Shown one piece after another: positions 35,885 through 50,100 of a DNA stretch of 64,000 bases. The stretch is from Ectocarpus siliculosus (taxonomy: Eukaryota > Sar > Phaeophyceae > Ectocarpales > Ectocarpaceae). The notes below the pieces were generated by a model. The model saw only the letters and a program-made list of their open reading frames with translations. It was not told the origin of the DNA and searched no databases. The position numbers were made by a program, and so were the translations under genes. The stretch spans positions 1,000,133 through 1,064,132 of the forward strand of contig FN649758.1 in the NCBI GenBank assembly GCA_000310025.1, written 5' to 3'. The first letter of the stretch is position 1. Each line of letters opens with the position of its first letter.

Positions 35885-36105
35885 TACCGTATATGACACA
35901 AGATAACACACCCCCTGGGCCGATTTTCAAAGCTCGATTTCTCAACAGCAGGAAGAGTCACAGCGCCGAAAACGGCGGCGTTGGAACCGTCTCGTCGAGA
36001 GGTTTTCGAAAATGTATTGTTTCGTTTATGCATCCTCTTCGTCGTGGAGTAATCGAGCTTTGAAAATCGGTCCAGGGGGTGTGTTATCTTGTGTCATATA
36101 CGGTA
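35885..36105. mobile_element. TA-flanked MITE (copy 2, well preserved)
   Basis: This 221-bp element has terminal inverted repeats of about 55 bp, starting CCGTATATGACACAAGA inside flanking TA and ending with its complement. No coding capacity. The interior matches the copy at 1519-1728. Confidence 0.85.
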
Positions 36106-38954
36106 GTCTAATGGAACGTTTGAGGGATCGTCGATTGCTTTTGGCCTCCCATGCAAACAAAACGTATTCCTGATTCGACGACCCGCCTGCCGCGTACACT
36201 GACTATTGCGAGAGTAGAGTTCGCTCTACTTTCAACAAACATTGTCCATCTCAACGACGTATGGACCTGTGCGCTCCCGATCTCTAGTTCGGTTGGCATG
36301 CAAACGCTCACCTGGTAACACGTTGTCCTATCCCCATTCTGTTTTAGGTATGTATTTGATCTTCAAGTTAATTACTCCACAACAACCGCCTCGCTTCCCC
36401 GTTCCATGTTTTCTTGTTCGAAGGCACGTATATTCCCACGAACTCCTGCCCCCCCCTCCGTGAGAACAGTCCGGTTTGGGCACTGTCCCTGCTTGGTAGA
36501 CAGGTAAGAAGATTCAGCAAGGCGATTGCCAGATAAAAACGGATTAAGACCTTCCTCTACTCCCGAAGCAATACATTATGTTTCACACGACCTCTGCCTC
36601 GCGTATTAGAGCTAGGGCGGTCGTGCTTCAGGAATGCTTTCAGATATACCCACTATGATTGGGTGTCGGCGCGTGTACGACGAGGTGGCGCCGAGATCGT
36701 CTCCTGGACCCGACCCGAGAAATATGCAGCTGCTGACTCCTCTTTATCAAATTACCCTGCCTTGTTCCGGTGGGTCCCACTGCAGAAGGAAAATAACTGC
36801 ACATCTGGGTAGACTAGAGTGTGTGAAAAAGACCCGGTAAGGTCTCTATCGTTTGACTTTAACCGTAGTCGGTATACCTTCAGAGATCACCTACCCTCCT
36901 CCATTTGGACAGTATTTTGCGCTCTTATTGTGCGTTGCCTGTCTCTGGCAGGCGCAAAGTGACCAAAATATATTCGAGCAAGGTGATCGCGATCTACAGT
37001 GAGCGGTTCGTCTCGCAACTCCCTAGGGGGCTTGCTTCGTGAGGACGCATGCATTTGGAAACGCTCGATTGCCGAGAGCATCTTGGACAGAAGAGGGGTG
37101 ATCAAGTCCCTATGTTATCAAGAGAATCAGTGAGGGACATAGGCGAGGCACGAAGAGACTCTCGCGTGGCACATCACGCGCGGCACATCAATCGTACGAA
37201 TAACATCCACACGTGGATCCCGGAGGGCCCTCAAATCGGAAATTAGATACCTCCTTATCCATCGAAGGACAACTTGAGTCATCCAACAACCATCACGCTC
37301 CAGGAAACTATTGTCAACACACCTTATCAAAAGGCAAACGAACAAAGACTCACCCTTCCACCGAACAATACTCAGACAAAAGACTAACACTACATCAGAG
37401 TAGCGCCAGAACATCAGAGCCGCCACGGAGCCCCGGAAAAGATATCAACTAGGCAGATATCATCACACATCACGTGAGCAGCCATGTTTTTTCACGTTCA
37501 TCTGCTCCAATACCGTAAGGTTGCGAGTCAGCGCACGGGGGTGCGATCGATTTTCAAAGCGTAATTTCTCCACAACCAGAAGGGTGCGAGCGCCAACTGA
37601 TACTTCTCAGGAAAGCTCTCGATGAGATACCTCCAAAACCGCCCTCTTCGACGGTGAGTGGTAACCTCCTGGTTGTGGAGAAATTACGATTTGAAAATAG
37701 CTCGCACCCCTGTGTGCTGACTCGCAACCTTATGGTATGCTTCGCAAGCATGCACGCTTCCATCACGTCATCGCGTCACAAAATGCCTGATTACCCCGAT
37801 AGAATACTGTCCATAATCGCCAACACATAGGAAACAACGCATTGATGAAGAATCTGGCATGAACAAAACTCCAACGTTAGTTCCCGTTTGTCCAACAACA
37901 CCGGGACAACAAATTCGGACAACAGCCCCAAAGCTACTCCATTCAAGTTTCTTTGAAGAAGATTCTTATGATGAAGCTGGGTCACTAACTTCGGCGAGGG
38001 TCATGGGGTAAGCCTCACGGCGACAAAAAACAACACGCCTGCCTGTTAAATAGCAGGCACCAGATACTGCAAGAGGACACGGACCAATTGAATTCTTTCC
38101 AGCCGCCGCAGATAGAAACCGGGAACTCAAATAACAACAACACACCCCCATTTGCCACCAGTGCAGCGCAGAAAAATCACGGACAAACCGGAATATTGAG
38201 TATCCCCTCCCATTTTCCGCAAGTCATACTACGCGGGAGTGTCAACAACTCTGCTTGTGGTTCACCAGGGATGATGCCCCCCCACCACCACCAACACCAT
38301 AATTTTCGAGAGCTGCATCTAAACGAAATCAAGCATCAGCCTTGCATACAGTGATACTCAAATCTCCAAATCAAACGAGGAACGTTTATTCACAGTCAAC
38401 ACGAAATTCGAAGTACCTTTTCGCAAGGTAAAGCGCGATCAGATATCCGCACACCTTCAAACATAAAGCGAAAACAAAGAAAACGAAACATCCGGTATCA
38501 AACATCAAACTATATCCCATAACGCAAATACATCTGCATATTTGTAGGGGAGCAGGTTGGACTCGTCAGGTAAGGAACGTCAGAGGCAGGGAGATGGTGA
38601 TCACCACAGGATCTATCACATCCTGCTGTATGGTACTGTTCGTGGAAGCAGTTATCGAACCTACCCCTCCGCTCTAAGCACAGCAATTGATGCCCCCCGC
38701 CATCGAACACAGAAAACCCGTGTCTGGGGTATCGGCGCGTGCACGACGTCATCCCGCTCGCGGGCTCTTATTGACAGAAATTTGGGAGCAGAATCGTTGT
38801 GCCTCAGGTTCCTCTACTACCCAGTTCATCTTACGAGGGACATGGGTGAGGCCAGAACAACCTTGCTCCTCATACCCACCATTCCGACAACACCAGCGTA
38901 TCCCTCGGATGCCCCGTGGATCAGGACTCTGCCGAGTATTTTCCAAACACGTTG
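36106..38954. other. No recognisable gene
   Basis: Apart from the MITE at 37,511-37,737 I see no coding family or RNA gene here. The stretch lies beyond the 3' end of the minus-strand GBP-like gene. Confidence 0.5.
37511..37737. mobile_element. TA-flanked MITE (related family)
   Basis: This 227-bp element has inverted repeats of about 70 bp, starting CCGTAAGGTTGCGAGTCAG inside TA. It shares the CCGTA terminus and a GATTTTCAAAGC core with the MITE at 35,885 but differs elsewhere, suggesting a sister subfamily. Confidence 0.85.
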
Positions 38955-41900
38955 TTACACTTTCTTCCAGTAGTACCCCCCTCCCTTGGGAGCGTGCCCG
39001 CCACCGGGGATAAACTGCCCTCCTTTATAGAAAGTTCGGACGCGACCCTTGCCGGCGGCGGGCCGCGACCGCGACCGGGTCGTTCCCTTACTTTGCGCCT
39101 CAGGCATGCATGATGATTGATGGGCGCTTTGCATCTGCATCGCTGCCGTCATCTGAGCTTGGTAGATCTGGGCCGCCGCATCCCGTTTGGCCTGCTCGGT
39201 GGCTTGGGCGGCTGCTTCGCGTGCTTGCTCCGCTCGCTTGTTGGCCTTGGCCACGTCCTGTGACAAGGCTTCTGCCTTGCCTGCAAATTCCTTCGCCTTT
39301 TCTTCCGCCTGCTCCTTTGCAAGAGCATTGTTCTTGCCTTCGATTGCCATGCGGTTGAGCTCTTGTACGTGCTCGTGTATGCCTGTGTATACAGACGTGG
39401 GGGAAGACATTTGCGTTCAGCAAGGTTGATTGAGGAGACGAATGCAGACGCGCAATAGGTGTGCACTCCTCCACCCAGTGTTCAGGCCAATCCTTCGTAT
39501 GTTTCGTACTCTGGGGCGATGACACCATGCGGCAGGTAGCCTCAGGTGACTGAGATGAGAAACGCAATCTGCTGTCGGCGAGGTGCGGCAAATTCCGTTC
39601 AGACGTTTGTCGCAAAACAAATATGATTGTTCGTTCTTACCTTCGATGAGCTCCTTAAATTTCGCTTCTGACACGGACCACTTGAGTTCGGCCAGGAGGT
39701 CTTCGTCAATGGTGTCGTCCAGCGTCACCATTTTCTTTGTGTCGTTTTCAAGGTCTTCAAAATGGGAGTTGACGAGTTCGTCCCATTTCTTGACGAGAGC
39801 TGCATCCTCCATGGGGATGTCCAACTCCCCAACCTGAGATGGGTGCGTCCAAGTAATGCATCACACGCCGCGTCACACACATTCATGGGCGATTCGGGCG
39901 CGAACGGAGTTCGGAGTCCCCATTTTCTTGTCTACTGCAGTACATATCGCAGTGACTCTTGCACATCCTGTACCACTGCAATAGCTGTATTTTATTGCCC
40001 AACACCTACTCCGTCAAAATAACACCTACTCGGTCAGAATCTTGTGCAGTTTGTTTTTTTTCAAAGAGAAGTAACCAGAAACGGGTACCCGGGTGGATTT
40101 TCACCATTTCAGGGTACACTTGGAAATCAACACGACACCAATCTCCGACAGCCTCCGCCGTAGATCGCGGCGAAACCAATAAACCGCTGTGTCCTGTGTC
40201 CTGTGCCTCGGAAGCATGATGCATGAGGCAGGCCGTGCCCGTTTTGTCTCTCTGTGCCTCTCTCTGTGTACTTTTACTGATCAGCACCACGCCGAACGAA
40301 CTCGCGGACTCGCAGGTCAAGCGAGTCCGACCCTCTGTCGAGAGGGGCCGGTATCCTATGGAGGCGGTACCCATCAACGAGCGAGCGTTTTGGTGGTTTG
40401 GTTGTGGGTATGAATGTGCGGTACACGGTATGTACGGTAAACGATTTTCTGCGGGTTTTATGCTAGAGTCGTCGGGCGCCGGAATTATATGACGATTTCT
40501 GGATACAAAACCGACCCCTTCCGGGTACAATAGGAACCAGTATCGGTTACACTAGAGGGTCGAGATGCCAGCGCCGGTTGTGCCCGATGGAGGTTTCTCC
40601 AAACGTGGGTACGATGGTGTTTCGGCCAATCAGCTGGCTGCCTGGGGGTGTTTATATGTGGAGTTCTAAGTGTACCCTAAAATGGTGATAAACCACCCGG
40701 GTAACCCGTTTCTGGTTATTGTTCTTTACCAAACAACCACTTGGTCAGAATGTTGTGCAAAGTAGTTGTTTTCAAACAACTCCTGCAAAACCGTTGTACG
40801 AAACAACTAGTAGAACCTGCAAATGCCGAAAGGCTCCACACAAATATTGAAAAATGTCGTGATTTGTTCCCTCGAGGGCTGTGAGAAACCCTTAGCTACC
40901 AAAATGAGAAAGAATTGTTAAGAAGTTGAAAATATTGTTTGCCAAAACAAATACTAGGTCAGAATCTTGTGCAACTAGTTGATTTCATTCAACTACGGGT
41001 AGTTGAATCCTTTCACAACTATTAGTTTAGTTGCTTAGTTAGAGTTGTACAGGGTGTGGAATCTTGTCGAGCCCACTTCTTTCAGCCTTGAGGGTGCATG
41101 ACCCTTACCAAAAAGCATGGTTCAACAACTCTCGGGAGAATCTCTGCATCAATACGTAACAGCCCGGCTGCCAATATCTGCATCACCTTCTTGGAGATGG
41201 ACGCTTTGGCCTCGTGAACCATGGCCTCCAGTTTGTTGTCGAGCTCGCGGCGCTTCTCTTCTTGGTTTCGAAGCACAACTTCGGCCTTGGGTAACATTTG
41301 CTTCTCCAGCGCGGTGCGGTGTGCTTGGGCGATGTCGTCCGAGATGCCCTGCAAGGCACGTGTTGGAACGGACGACATTACTTGAAGCGCCTCATCAGCG
41401 GCTTGCATGGGATGGAGTTCAACCGATGAGCGATCGGGCTGGGGAAAACTGGGTCTGAACCCAGGAGGGTCGTACACACTGCGCTTAGCACGGGGGCTTC
41501 CGCAAGGCCTCAAAGAGAGTGCCAAGCACACTCGCCGGCCCAACGGCGGAGGCAATTCTCCGCAGAGTGGTTCGGGTGACCGACAGAAGGTTCTGACACA
41601 CAAAGCCAACATATGGCAGACAGTTCGCATTTGCTTCATTTGAGAGCAGCATCATACCTTTGTGGCGTCACCAAATTCCTCGAAACTGTAAACGCGAGCG
41701 CCTTCAATTGCCGATTTGATGTCCTGCGTGCTGAGCACCAAATTATCACCTGCCAGTGTGACCCAAAACTGGACAATCAGCTACCGCAGGCGAGCTAAAG
41801 AATTCGATACCGCAAGCTCGCCACCGCCGACAGGGGTACACTGAGCTGTACCCGATGACGAGCGTTCATCGGGTGCCGCACAGGCATTCCCATGCTTGCG

Positions 41901-44305
41901 ATTTTCAAAACGTTTCGTTTTGTCTACGTACTACTGAATAGAGTATTCACGAACGTGATGAAAGCCGTTCGTTGGATATTGATCTCACCGAACACAGATG
42001 TCAACGTTTCGTCGAAGGTGACCAGAGCATCCGCGACGGCTTGGGCGGCCCGCCTGATGTATATGGCTTCGAGCACGCTGTAGAGTTCCAGGTGTTGGAT
42101 GCATTCATTCGCACAATGTTGTCTGGCAATTTGTGGGGCTCGCTCAGTAGAGCCGGAATGTGCTCACCAGATTCACCGCAATATTTCCGCGGATCGGACG
42201 CTTCTCAGAGGTTGAGACAACTTGAATATCTATGCGTGTCAAGCGATTTCACAAGCACTATTCGAAAGCCGTGGAATTATCCATCCTTCACCATTAGGGA
42301 GCCCGGAGGGAATATCGTTCCTCCCAACACAACCCAATTTTGAATATCCACCCAGTGAAACACAGTACTGCAATTAAATAGAGCGTAGCCATGTGGCCTA
42401 TGACAAGATGGCTCGGCAGCGACGCCATTGAAACCTTCCGCAGTACGTGCAAGACTTATGTAAAAGAGGAGCAACGGGGGAGTGAGTGGAAGCTTGGCAC
42501 CCGATGGCCTAACAGAGCGACATGTTTCAACCAGCTGTGCAGAATGCAGTTGACTGTCAGGTCGCGCCTTCATGAACACAGGAGTAAAGTATTCAACAGG
42601 CACCTTGGAGGCGAGACATCCTCTGTTGAATTCACCGCCGCGCACAGGCCGTCCACAATCTCGTGTGTGTGCGTTCCACCAGCGATTTTCTTTCCCGCGA
42701 AGGTGTGGGGTGTCCCGAGGTGTCCTGCGATGATGTCCCGTAGTTGGTCTACCGAAACGTTGAATTTGGAATCGATTTCTGCCTTGGCCACCACTCGATC
42801 TGTGTATGGAACGTTGGCATTACCCCGGAGCAACGCGAAACACATGTGCCGGTGATGTTTCAACTTCACCGCACGTTCTTAACTCAAAATCGGTCGCAAT
42901 ATTTCTCGAACCGAGGAAAACAGTGGTCTTCGAAAATAGTTCATCGTTGTGTGCTTTGAACTTTCTTTTGTGCCCAAGTACAGCCAAAAATCTCTCAGGA
43001 AGGGAATATGAAGTCAACAGTCTCGACGGACTATGCCGCACGCGTGCTACCCCCTAGAGGTTTGTGGATGGTCACCTCCGCAGTCGGGATGGGGGCGGGG
43101 CATCGCGTGAATAGTGATGCTCGCAAAACCTTCCCGTAGTCCATCACGGATCGTGTTCCTTTCGTCCATAGCGCGCCTGTCAGCAAGCTTCGTTCTGCCA
43201 GCTCCTGCCTGCTCGCTGTCGAGGACCAGCCTCCTGACTTCTTCGGCCCTGTCTGACTCACTCTCTGCTCTACCCACATCTCGCATCAAAATGATGAGGT
43301 GGCCGAAGTCACGTTCCCCCTTGTTGTTTTGAGTAGACACCTTGTCAGCCGCTTGCACCATCACCTCTAGTTCTTCAAGCATCCGGTGTTTGTTCGGAAG
43401 AGACATCCAGTTGTAAATTACGACCTGCATACGAGACAACACTCGTGTCATGGTTTCGCTAGAAGAGCAGCAGCATCAAAATTTCAACCTTCACTCGTGA
43501 GCTTACCGATGGCAGAGCTGTAGAGCGACAAGTTTGCAGGTGGCCAGTTCTATTCCCCCGAGCAGAGCGGAAGGCTGGAGGGCCGAACCAAGACTACTGT
43601 ACAGTGGTACACCAAATGACGGATTCCTCCCTAACTTGCGGCAGCGAAACAACACCCCGCTGCGTGTGCGAGGATCGAACTTTGAGTGAATTCCTGGTGG
43701 GATTTTGGTACACGAATACACGCCCCATTGCTTAGTAATGGTCCGAAACAGTGAAGATAAACACCTACAGTAGCTAGAGATTTGTTTACAAGGGACAATC
43801 CATTTGAGATTGTTCTCGTTTTCTGATGAAAACTTGAAATATTAGTATGGAGTTTCGCCGTCCATGAATCCCATACCTTGGAAACCAACAAGAACGGGGT
43901 TGCCAGTCGCACGTCGTGATCAGTGGACTTGTCGCCTTGACCCTCCATGTCCACGAAAACAATCGCTGGTTCCGAAGGTGAGGGCCCAGAAGCCTTGCTG
44001 CTGCTGCCGGAACCTCTTCGAAAGTCGGTGAGTGACATGACGATTGAGGAGAGGTCGGCTCCGGCCGTGCAAGGCTCGGTATTCGCTGATGCACGAAACA
44101 TCCCATCATGACCCGTTAGCTGATTCATGAGAAAAGACTTTCCCTTCCTGGCGTTGCCTACTATCGTCACGATGTTCAGTGGTTGATCCTGGGGTACACC
44201 CGCCAGCACATCACCTGCGCCTTCGGTCGCACGAAGAGGGCCCGCCTCGTTGTCGGCAAGCACCCATTTGATAGCTGTCGATGCGCCCAAACGTTGACGT
44301 CCCAT
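38955..44305 (-). CDS. Guanylate-binding-protein-like large GTPase (GBP-A)
   Basis: Exons with consistent phases: 44305-43877, 43424-43076, 42799-42604, 42122-41989, then a helical exon about 41401-41187, 39833-39641 and 39382-38955. A small exon near 41723-41658 is uncertain. The first exon carries the P-loop GNARKGKS (residues 50-57) and the GBP-type DMEGQG switch II. The second has the LMRD box that replaces the NKxD motif in GBP/atlastin GTPases. Later exons are helical and end in an Ala/Glu/Lys coiled coil. The C-terminus is basic and carries FYKGGQFIPGGGHAPKGG, shared with GBP-B. In animals GBPs assemble on membranes around intruders; the algal role is unknown. The neighbour GBP-B is head-to-head 2.9 kb away. 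An intron holds a 647-bp TIR element. Confidence 0.8.
40020..40990. repeat. Three dispersed copies of a ~45-bp repeat
   Basis: GGTCAGAATCTTGTGCA or a close variant occurs at about 40,032, 40,753 and 40,959, each followed within about 20 bases by a T-rich TTTCAA motif. All lie in an intron of GBP-A, and the 647-bp TIR element separates the first two. Confidence 0.6.
40072..40718. mobile_element. Non-autonomous TIR element, TA flanks
   Basis: The ends are inverted repeats of about 50 bp: ACCAGAAACGGGTACCCGG at the left and its near complement at the right, each flanked by TA. No transposase is seen in the 647 bp. It sits in an intron of GBP-A. Confidence 0.7.
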
Positions 44306-47192
44306 GTTTTAGCAATTTAGCGGAGGGAGTATATTCGTCTCGTATTTTGACCTCTGTCGAGGGTATGCTCTGGCTTTTTTTTGGGAGCTTGATGAAAGTA
44401 TGGCCTGCGGTCCCGCTAGAGCGGATCGACGGGGAAGATGGGGTAGAGAGGCGCGATGGATGAAGATGCAGATACCACGAGATTGGAACAGGAGATCAGG
44501 ACTCACGAAAAAATCAAAATTGCACCGCGCAGTTGCACGCAGCCTTGATTTCGTTGAAACGGCACCTATTCGCCCGCTTTCATCATGTGACTGCGGGGAT
44601 GCTGTGCTATATGTACCACACACTATGCACCTTTGCATACCGAATGCGTCAGAAGTATCCCTACATCATATATTTTTCATAACTACTGTCTGTTAACAGA
44701 AAAGTCTGATTAGCTCTGAGACAAAAGATGTTTCGGTTTCGTTCGATCCAACGCTTTGGGCCGTCTCCGTTGACGTGTGGTCCCTCCCTGTGGCTATGCG
44801 TTCGCGCACGGTTGGGCACGTCAGGACTGTATGCCTCACCAATGTACTCGAATATAGTGGCAAACGCGTAGGTCCTGACTTCTCTGACCAACACACACCT
44901 GGGATCAAGGTCAAGGTACCGCTGCTCATGCAACGCGACAGGAGACATACATATGTGCACGCGAATAGGTGCCGTTTCGGCAAATTCGGCGCGGGGAATT
45001 TTCATCCATCTCGCCTTCTTGAAGCTGAAATCCACCGAAACGGCCTTCGCTTTAATGTATTTTGTGCTATTAAAATAGAAGAAAATACACAACAACGCTC
45101 ACAGCCACGCGCCATAAAAATCACTTCAGAAGCGTGGAGCAAAAGAAGGTGAGTCGTGTGGTCCGCACACACACCAAACTGCAAAGGAGAGCGCAGGGAG
45201 TGTGTCTTCCTGCTCGCTCATTCGGTATTCTCACACGCGTCCTACGGAAGCCTTAGAGAGGGATTGTGATCTTCTTGTTTTGTCTATATGTCTGCCGTCT
45301 GCCTGTCTGTAGGAAGAGTTGAGCTGGTTTCTGGAAGTTCGATACACGCATGACGTCGCAACCATTAGACGAATGGCGAAAGGACGACCTGTGTGCTGCT
45401 TCCACGTCACAGTTGTCTAAACTGCGTGTTCAGTGAGTTGTGTGTGTTCACTTCGGCATGGATTGAAGTCAATCGTAACGACACGCTCCAATCAATCGTA
45501 ATGCTCCGCTTGGTAGTTGTATGTGCGAGGGATCATGGAGCGTATGTGCGCGCGACAGTGTTTTCAACCTATACATACATTTGAATTGTTCTCCAACAGT
45601 TTACCATGTGCGTATTGTTGCTGCTGTTTTGCTGCTGACACCATTGCCGTTCAAAATCGGACTGATCTATGTCCAGCGAGCACCCCCCATGTATCGTTGT
45701 AAACACGACGTTTTAGTGCTTGCACGGTATGTAGCTGACCCCAAAATATGAAAAGATTCGCATGGCGAACAAATCGATATATCCTCAGGGCAGCAAGCCC
45801 AAAATAGAGTAGTCTGTAGTAGAAATTTGCGAAGGGTGTTTGCTCTATTTCGGCTCATTTTTCGTTGTCGTGTGGCCGGAGTTGCCAAGAGCGAAGACAT
45901 CGTTCGAGTAGGTAGGTCAAGGGCACGGAGGACTCAGCGAGGAATTCGGTAAAATACATCATTATTCATGACAATCACATCAATCTCGGTGCGACGGCCG
46001 TAGAACCGAGTATAGTGAACGAATCGTGCGAGTACACCCCAACGCAGTTTCTTTTCTGTGTGGTAGATTGGGCTGTCCCTGCGTTGCTTCTTTTCTACAC
46101 ATACTCACAAACAACTGTGCAAGCGGTGTGATATGTAGCCTCCCCACAGATTCAACAAAGACCGACCGTTCTGTGCCTTTCCCCGTCCTTTCATCTCGCG
46201 TGCTGTCTCATTGTTTCACATCAAAAATTGCACCACAATAATATATAATATCGCAATGACTCCACGGAGTGATGATGCGCACGAACATTTGTAGGCTAGA
46301 ATATATCTTGTTCGAGGCATACATGTTTCGGATAAGTTTAGTCTCTGCGTGCTGCTGAATGCGCCGCCCCTACCCGGACCCACTCGGTGATTTGGCAAAA
46401 ACTTCATCTCTATCCACAGATAAGAGTCCACAATAATGCCGCAAAATTGAATCACACCCCAACGGCCATCATGCATGGTTGCTGTGAACGGCCCTCTTGC
46501 GGTACGTTGGGTTCTACCTTCGACAATAATTGAAGACAAACCCGCAACGAGCGACGAGGCGTGATTAAAGAGAACGTCTTGGCGATCACAAGGCTACTGC
46601 CAGACCATTAGTGCCGGCCTGCAACAAACGTAGATTGATACAGACTCGATCATGTGAGCAGTTCATCTGGTGACGTCGCCTGCATTGGTGAAATTCGAAG
46701 AAATGCGTCCAAATATATTTTATGAGACAGAAACAAATGAAACCAACACAACTTGAAGATCGTCCTCTTTGGCTGCTATTGTACGACAAACTAAAATGCT
46801 GCAGTGCACAAGCTCATGATTGAAATCGAAGTCGCCTTTCTACTTCGATGCGGCCGTACACGGGAGCCTGGTATTGCTCAGCTAAATGCATCCCGCTATT
46901 TCTTGTGTGTGATGCATCCGATGCTGCGTTTGTGGTGCCATGGGAGTATCGATATTGAAACCCCGCGCAGCGGGTGTAGTGTAAAAGCGCTCAACGGACC
47001 ATCCATACCGGACCTTGGCCCGAAAATCGGCCATGAAGGTTTTCCTTCACAACTTGATATGACGTTTGGGCGAAAATCGCGCCCGGAGTCCGCAAGGGGG
47101 GCTCTCTGTTTTGTCTTTTCCAAGGTATTTCGGTGCCGCTCAACACTCCTTTGCTTCCCGGCCAACCTTACTGTGCCCAAACGACAGCAGTG
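44306..47192. other. Shared upstream region of two divergent GBP-like genes
   Basis: There is no gene between the two divergent starts. An interrupted inverted duplication (44,450-44,573 against 44,961-45,014) is the only structure noted. Any promoters for both GTPase genes must lie here. Confidence 0.5.
44450..45014. repeat. Inverted duplication with an interrupted left arm
   Basis: GAAACGGCACCTATTCGC at 44,556-44,573 has its exact complement at 44,961-44,978. GATGGATGAA near 44,455 has its complement near 45,001-45,010. The left arm carries about 70 extra bases between the two matching parts. Confidence 0.6.
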
Positions 47193-50100
47193 ATGGACCC
47201 AAGTTCAGCTGTAAAATGGGTTTCCACCAATCCGGAGGCGAAGCTGAAAGTGTCACCGGCAGCTACCAACTTATTGGTCAGCAGCACCCGGCCAGCTGCG
47301 CCGGTCAATCTCGTCTCCATCCTCGGACCGGCGAGGAACGGAAAATCATCTCTCATGAACACCCTTGTCGGAACGGGCGACACCTTCGCCATGTCCGATA
47401 GTGTGAAGGCGTGTACCAAGGGAGGAGACCTTTCGCGATCCGTGGTACGGCTTGCGGACTTCGAGAACACCGACCGATATCAGTCGGACTGGGCGACATT
47501 TCGCTCCACGCCGAACCGTGGCCCCGATGAAGACATCTACGTGGCCTTTGCGGACGTTGAAGGTCAAGGAGACGAGTGTGAGGAGCACGACGTTCGTTTG
47601 GCTACACCGTTTCTTCTCCTGTCCAAGGTACGCCCTTTTTGACTCCTCACTACAATACTGCAGAGGTTTCCCGTTTTCACAGTTGAAAGTGGCAGGTGTC
47701 GACGACCATGGCTCCGATTCGTTTTTTGCCTCGTCTCTCCGACCATAGGATCCCTCCGTGCCTTCGTGTAAATGAACGACGTATGGAAACTGATGCATAC
47801 CCCAGGTGATCATCTTCAACTGGCTAGGAAGGCCGAACAAGACCACCATGCTCGAAAAACTCGAGGTTATGGTTTTGGCCACTGACAAAATCAAGCAGCA
47901 AGACGGCGATGGTGGTTGTTTTCACGAGAAGGTTTTCGGCCATCTTATCATCCTCGCGCGCGATTTAAGTGGCCCCGAAAAAGCGGAGGAAATCAGGGAA
48001 CTTCTCCTCAATGACGAAGATGCTGGACCCTCCAAGGACAGGAAGGGAGCAACCAACAGGAATACGATACGGGCGGGTCTACGCAATTCCTTCGAAAGCA
48101 TTGTGGTGCGCACGCTGCCCGTCCCCCATCCAAGTATAACGGGTACGTTTCTGTGTCGTCCTCCTCATGTCGTGGCCGATTTTCATCACTCTTACCACAA
48201 TTATCGTGAGTTGTTCACTATCAAAACCCTCTTCCCCTCTCCGTCCCATCCGGTCTGTCTGCGCTCCGCTGCACGATCAGAGTTGGGCACAGCAATTCCA
48301 CTTTCTGACTTCACACCGAAGTTCAAGGCCACAGTGAAAGATCTCAAGGTCGACATCGTTGAAATGCTTAGGATTCCCCATTTTTTCGGGGGTAGCCCCA
48401 TACTCGGCGGCGACACGATCTCCAACGTGATGACATCTTTATGCGACGCCGTCAATGACGCGAAAGACATATCGCCCCCCAGGTGACTGGCACGTATACC
48501 CTCCGAAGAAGAAAGAGTGAAATTAGAAGAGATGGGGAGGGGTTTCACGTACCTTGGTGTACTGTATCGACGAGTCCAGAAGAGCAACCGAGACCCGACT
48601 TTGCGTACTGCATGAAGTCCTGCAGAGGCTGACCCACGCAAAGGTTCTCATTAGAGGAAGAGCGTTCGCCGTACGATTCCGAACTCCGGGTTCAGGTAGC
48701 AATACTTGTGGCCGTTTGGGAGCATTTACATACATACGCGTGTATACATACGCATGTTTGAATCTCAGGTTACTCGGCCCGTCATGTAGGTACCCTTGAA
48801 GCGGCGATGTGCGTTACACTTCATTAATGTGCGTACTCACTATATTGCTTCCGTACGCACTTTGGTTCCGCTCAGCTTGCTGCAGGCGATCGACTTGCAG
48901 AAGGTTCAGAAAGCCAAAGCGGATGCACTTGTTCTTTTTGAACTCTTCCTCGACGAGGTGTCAGGTAGGCCGTACAACGTACGACGACTGAGGATTTGGT
49001 GTACTGTAGGCCCGGTGCGAGAATCGCGAAGCACTCTCAAGCTTGCCAGTGAGCACAAATGTTCACAGCTCTCCTTTTTCGCATGCGCGCTAATTGTCCC
49101 GTGTCACTCAGGGTATACTTTCAGCTCGATGCTAGCATCCACACGCATCGAGTCTGCGAAAACATCGGCAGTGGCTGAGTTCCAGCACCTCGCCCAGGTG
49201 GGCGAGACCGTTGTCTGGCATGCAATTGCTTCGCGCCTGCAGTGGCATCCTCCGGTTCTCATGCGCATCCTACACCGTTGGTGTACACAATAATGATCGA
49301 TCCAATCATCAGGCTCACTCCGTCGGCTCTCCACTGTCAGGATTGTCTGGACGAACTGATCATTCTATTGTGGGCTGCTGTTTTGAAGAGGGAAGACACT
49401 TGCGTGTGATTGACGTCCGCTCAACCACAACTGTGGGCGTTCTTCCTTTGCATTGTGACTCAAGGGCCCGTAAGATCGACCGTTGCTATACAAGCTCATG
49501 GTGTGCATGACGTCTCGCACGTGCTGCAATCTCATCAGCCTGCCGCCCAGGACGTTGTCCAAGAGGAGGAAGAAAAGCTCCAGAAAAATATGGCAGCTCT
49601 CGTGGCCGCCGCCGTCGGGCTGCAAGACAAAAAACGCCGCGACTTGGACAAGCAACTGAAGGATGCTGCAAAGAAAGGACTTTCGTCGGTGGACGACCAG
49701 GTGAAGAATAGAACGCACGAAAAAAACCGAACGGGGGGCGCGCTCCGTTGCCTTAAATCGTCCCATAGACTAGAGTTTCACCGTGCAGACCCGGAGCTCA
49801 TGTGTAGTATCATGTCAACCAGGGTGAAGCCGACCCACCGCCCCCAGGGGGCGGGGGGGGGATTAGGTGATAGAACTCGAGTAGGTCTGCAAGAACGGCC
49901 GACATGTGCTGCGCTCCTATGGTCGATACTGTCGCCAATCATTTAGTACGGGACCTCTCGACCATTTCGTGTGTACAATGCGAATTTCGTGTTAAAAGCA
50001 TTCGTTCCATACAACTGACACTCGCTCGCGTCAGTCACCAATCAATCCTCCTGCATTCGGAGCGGCAGTGGTCGATACATTTGCAATTTTCGTGTAGACT

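Noticed and set aside
44400-45095. Similar short peptides (ARWMK, ETAPIR) on opposite strands
   Set aside because: Explained by the inverted duplication of DNA; no wider protein family or conserved frame.
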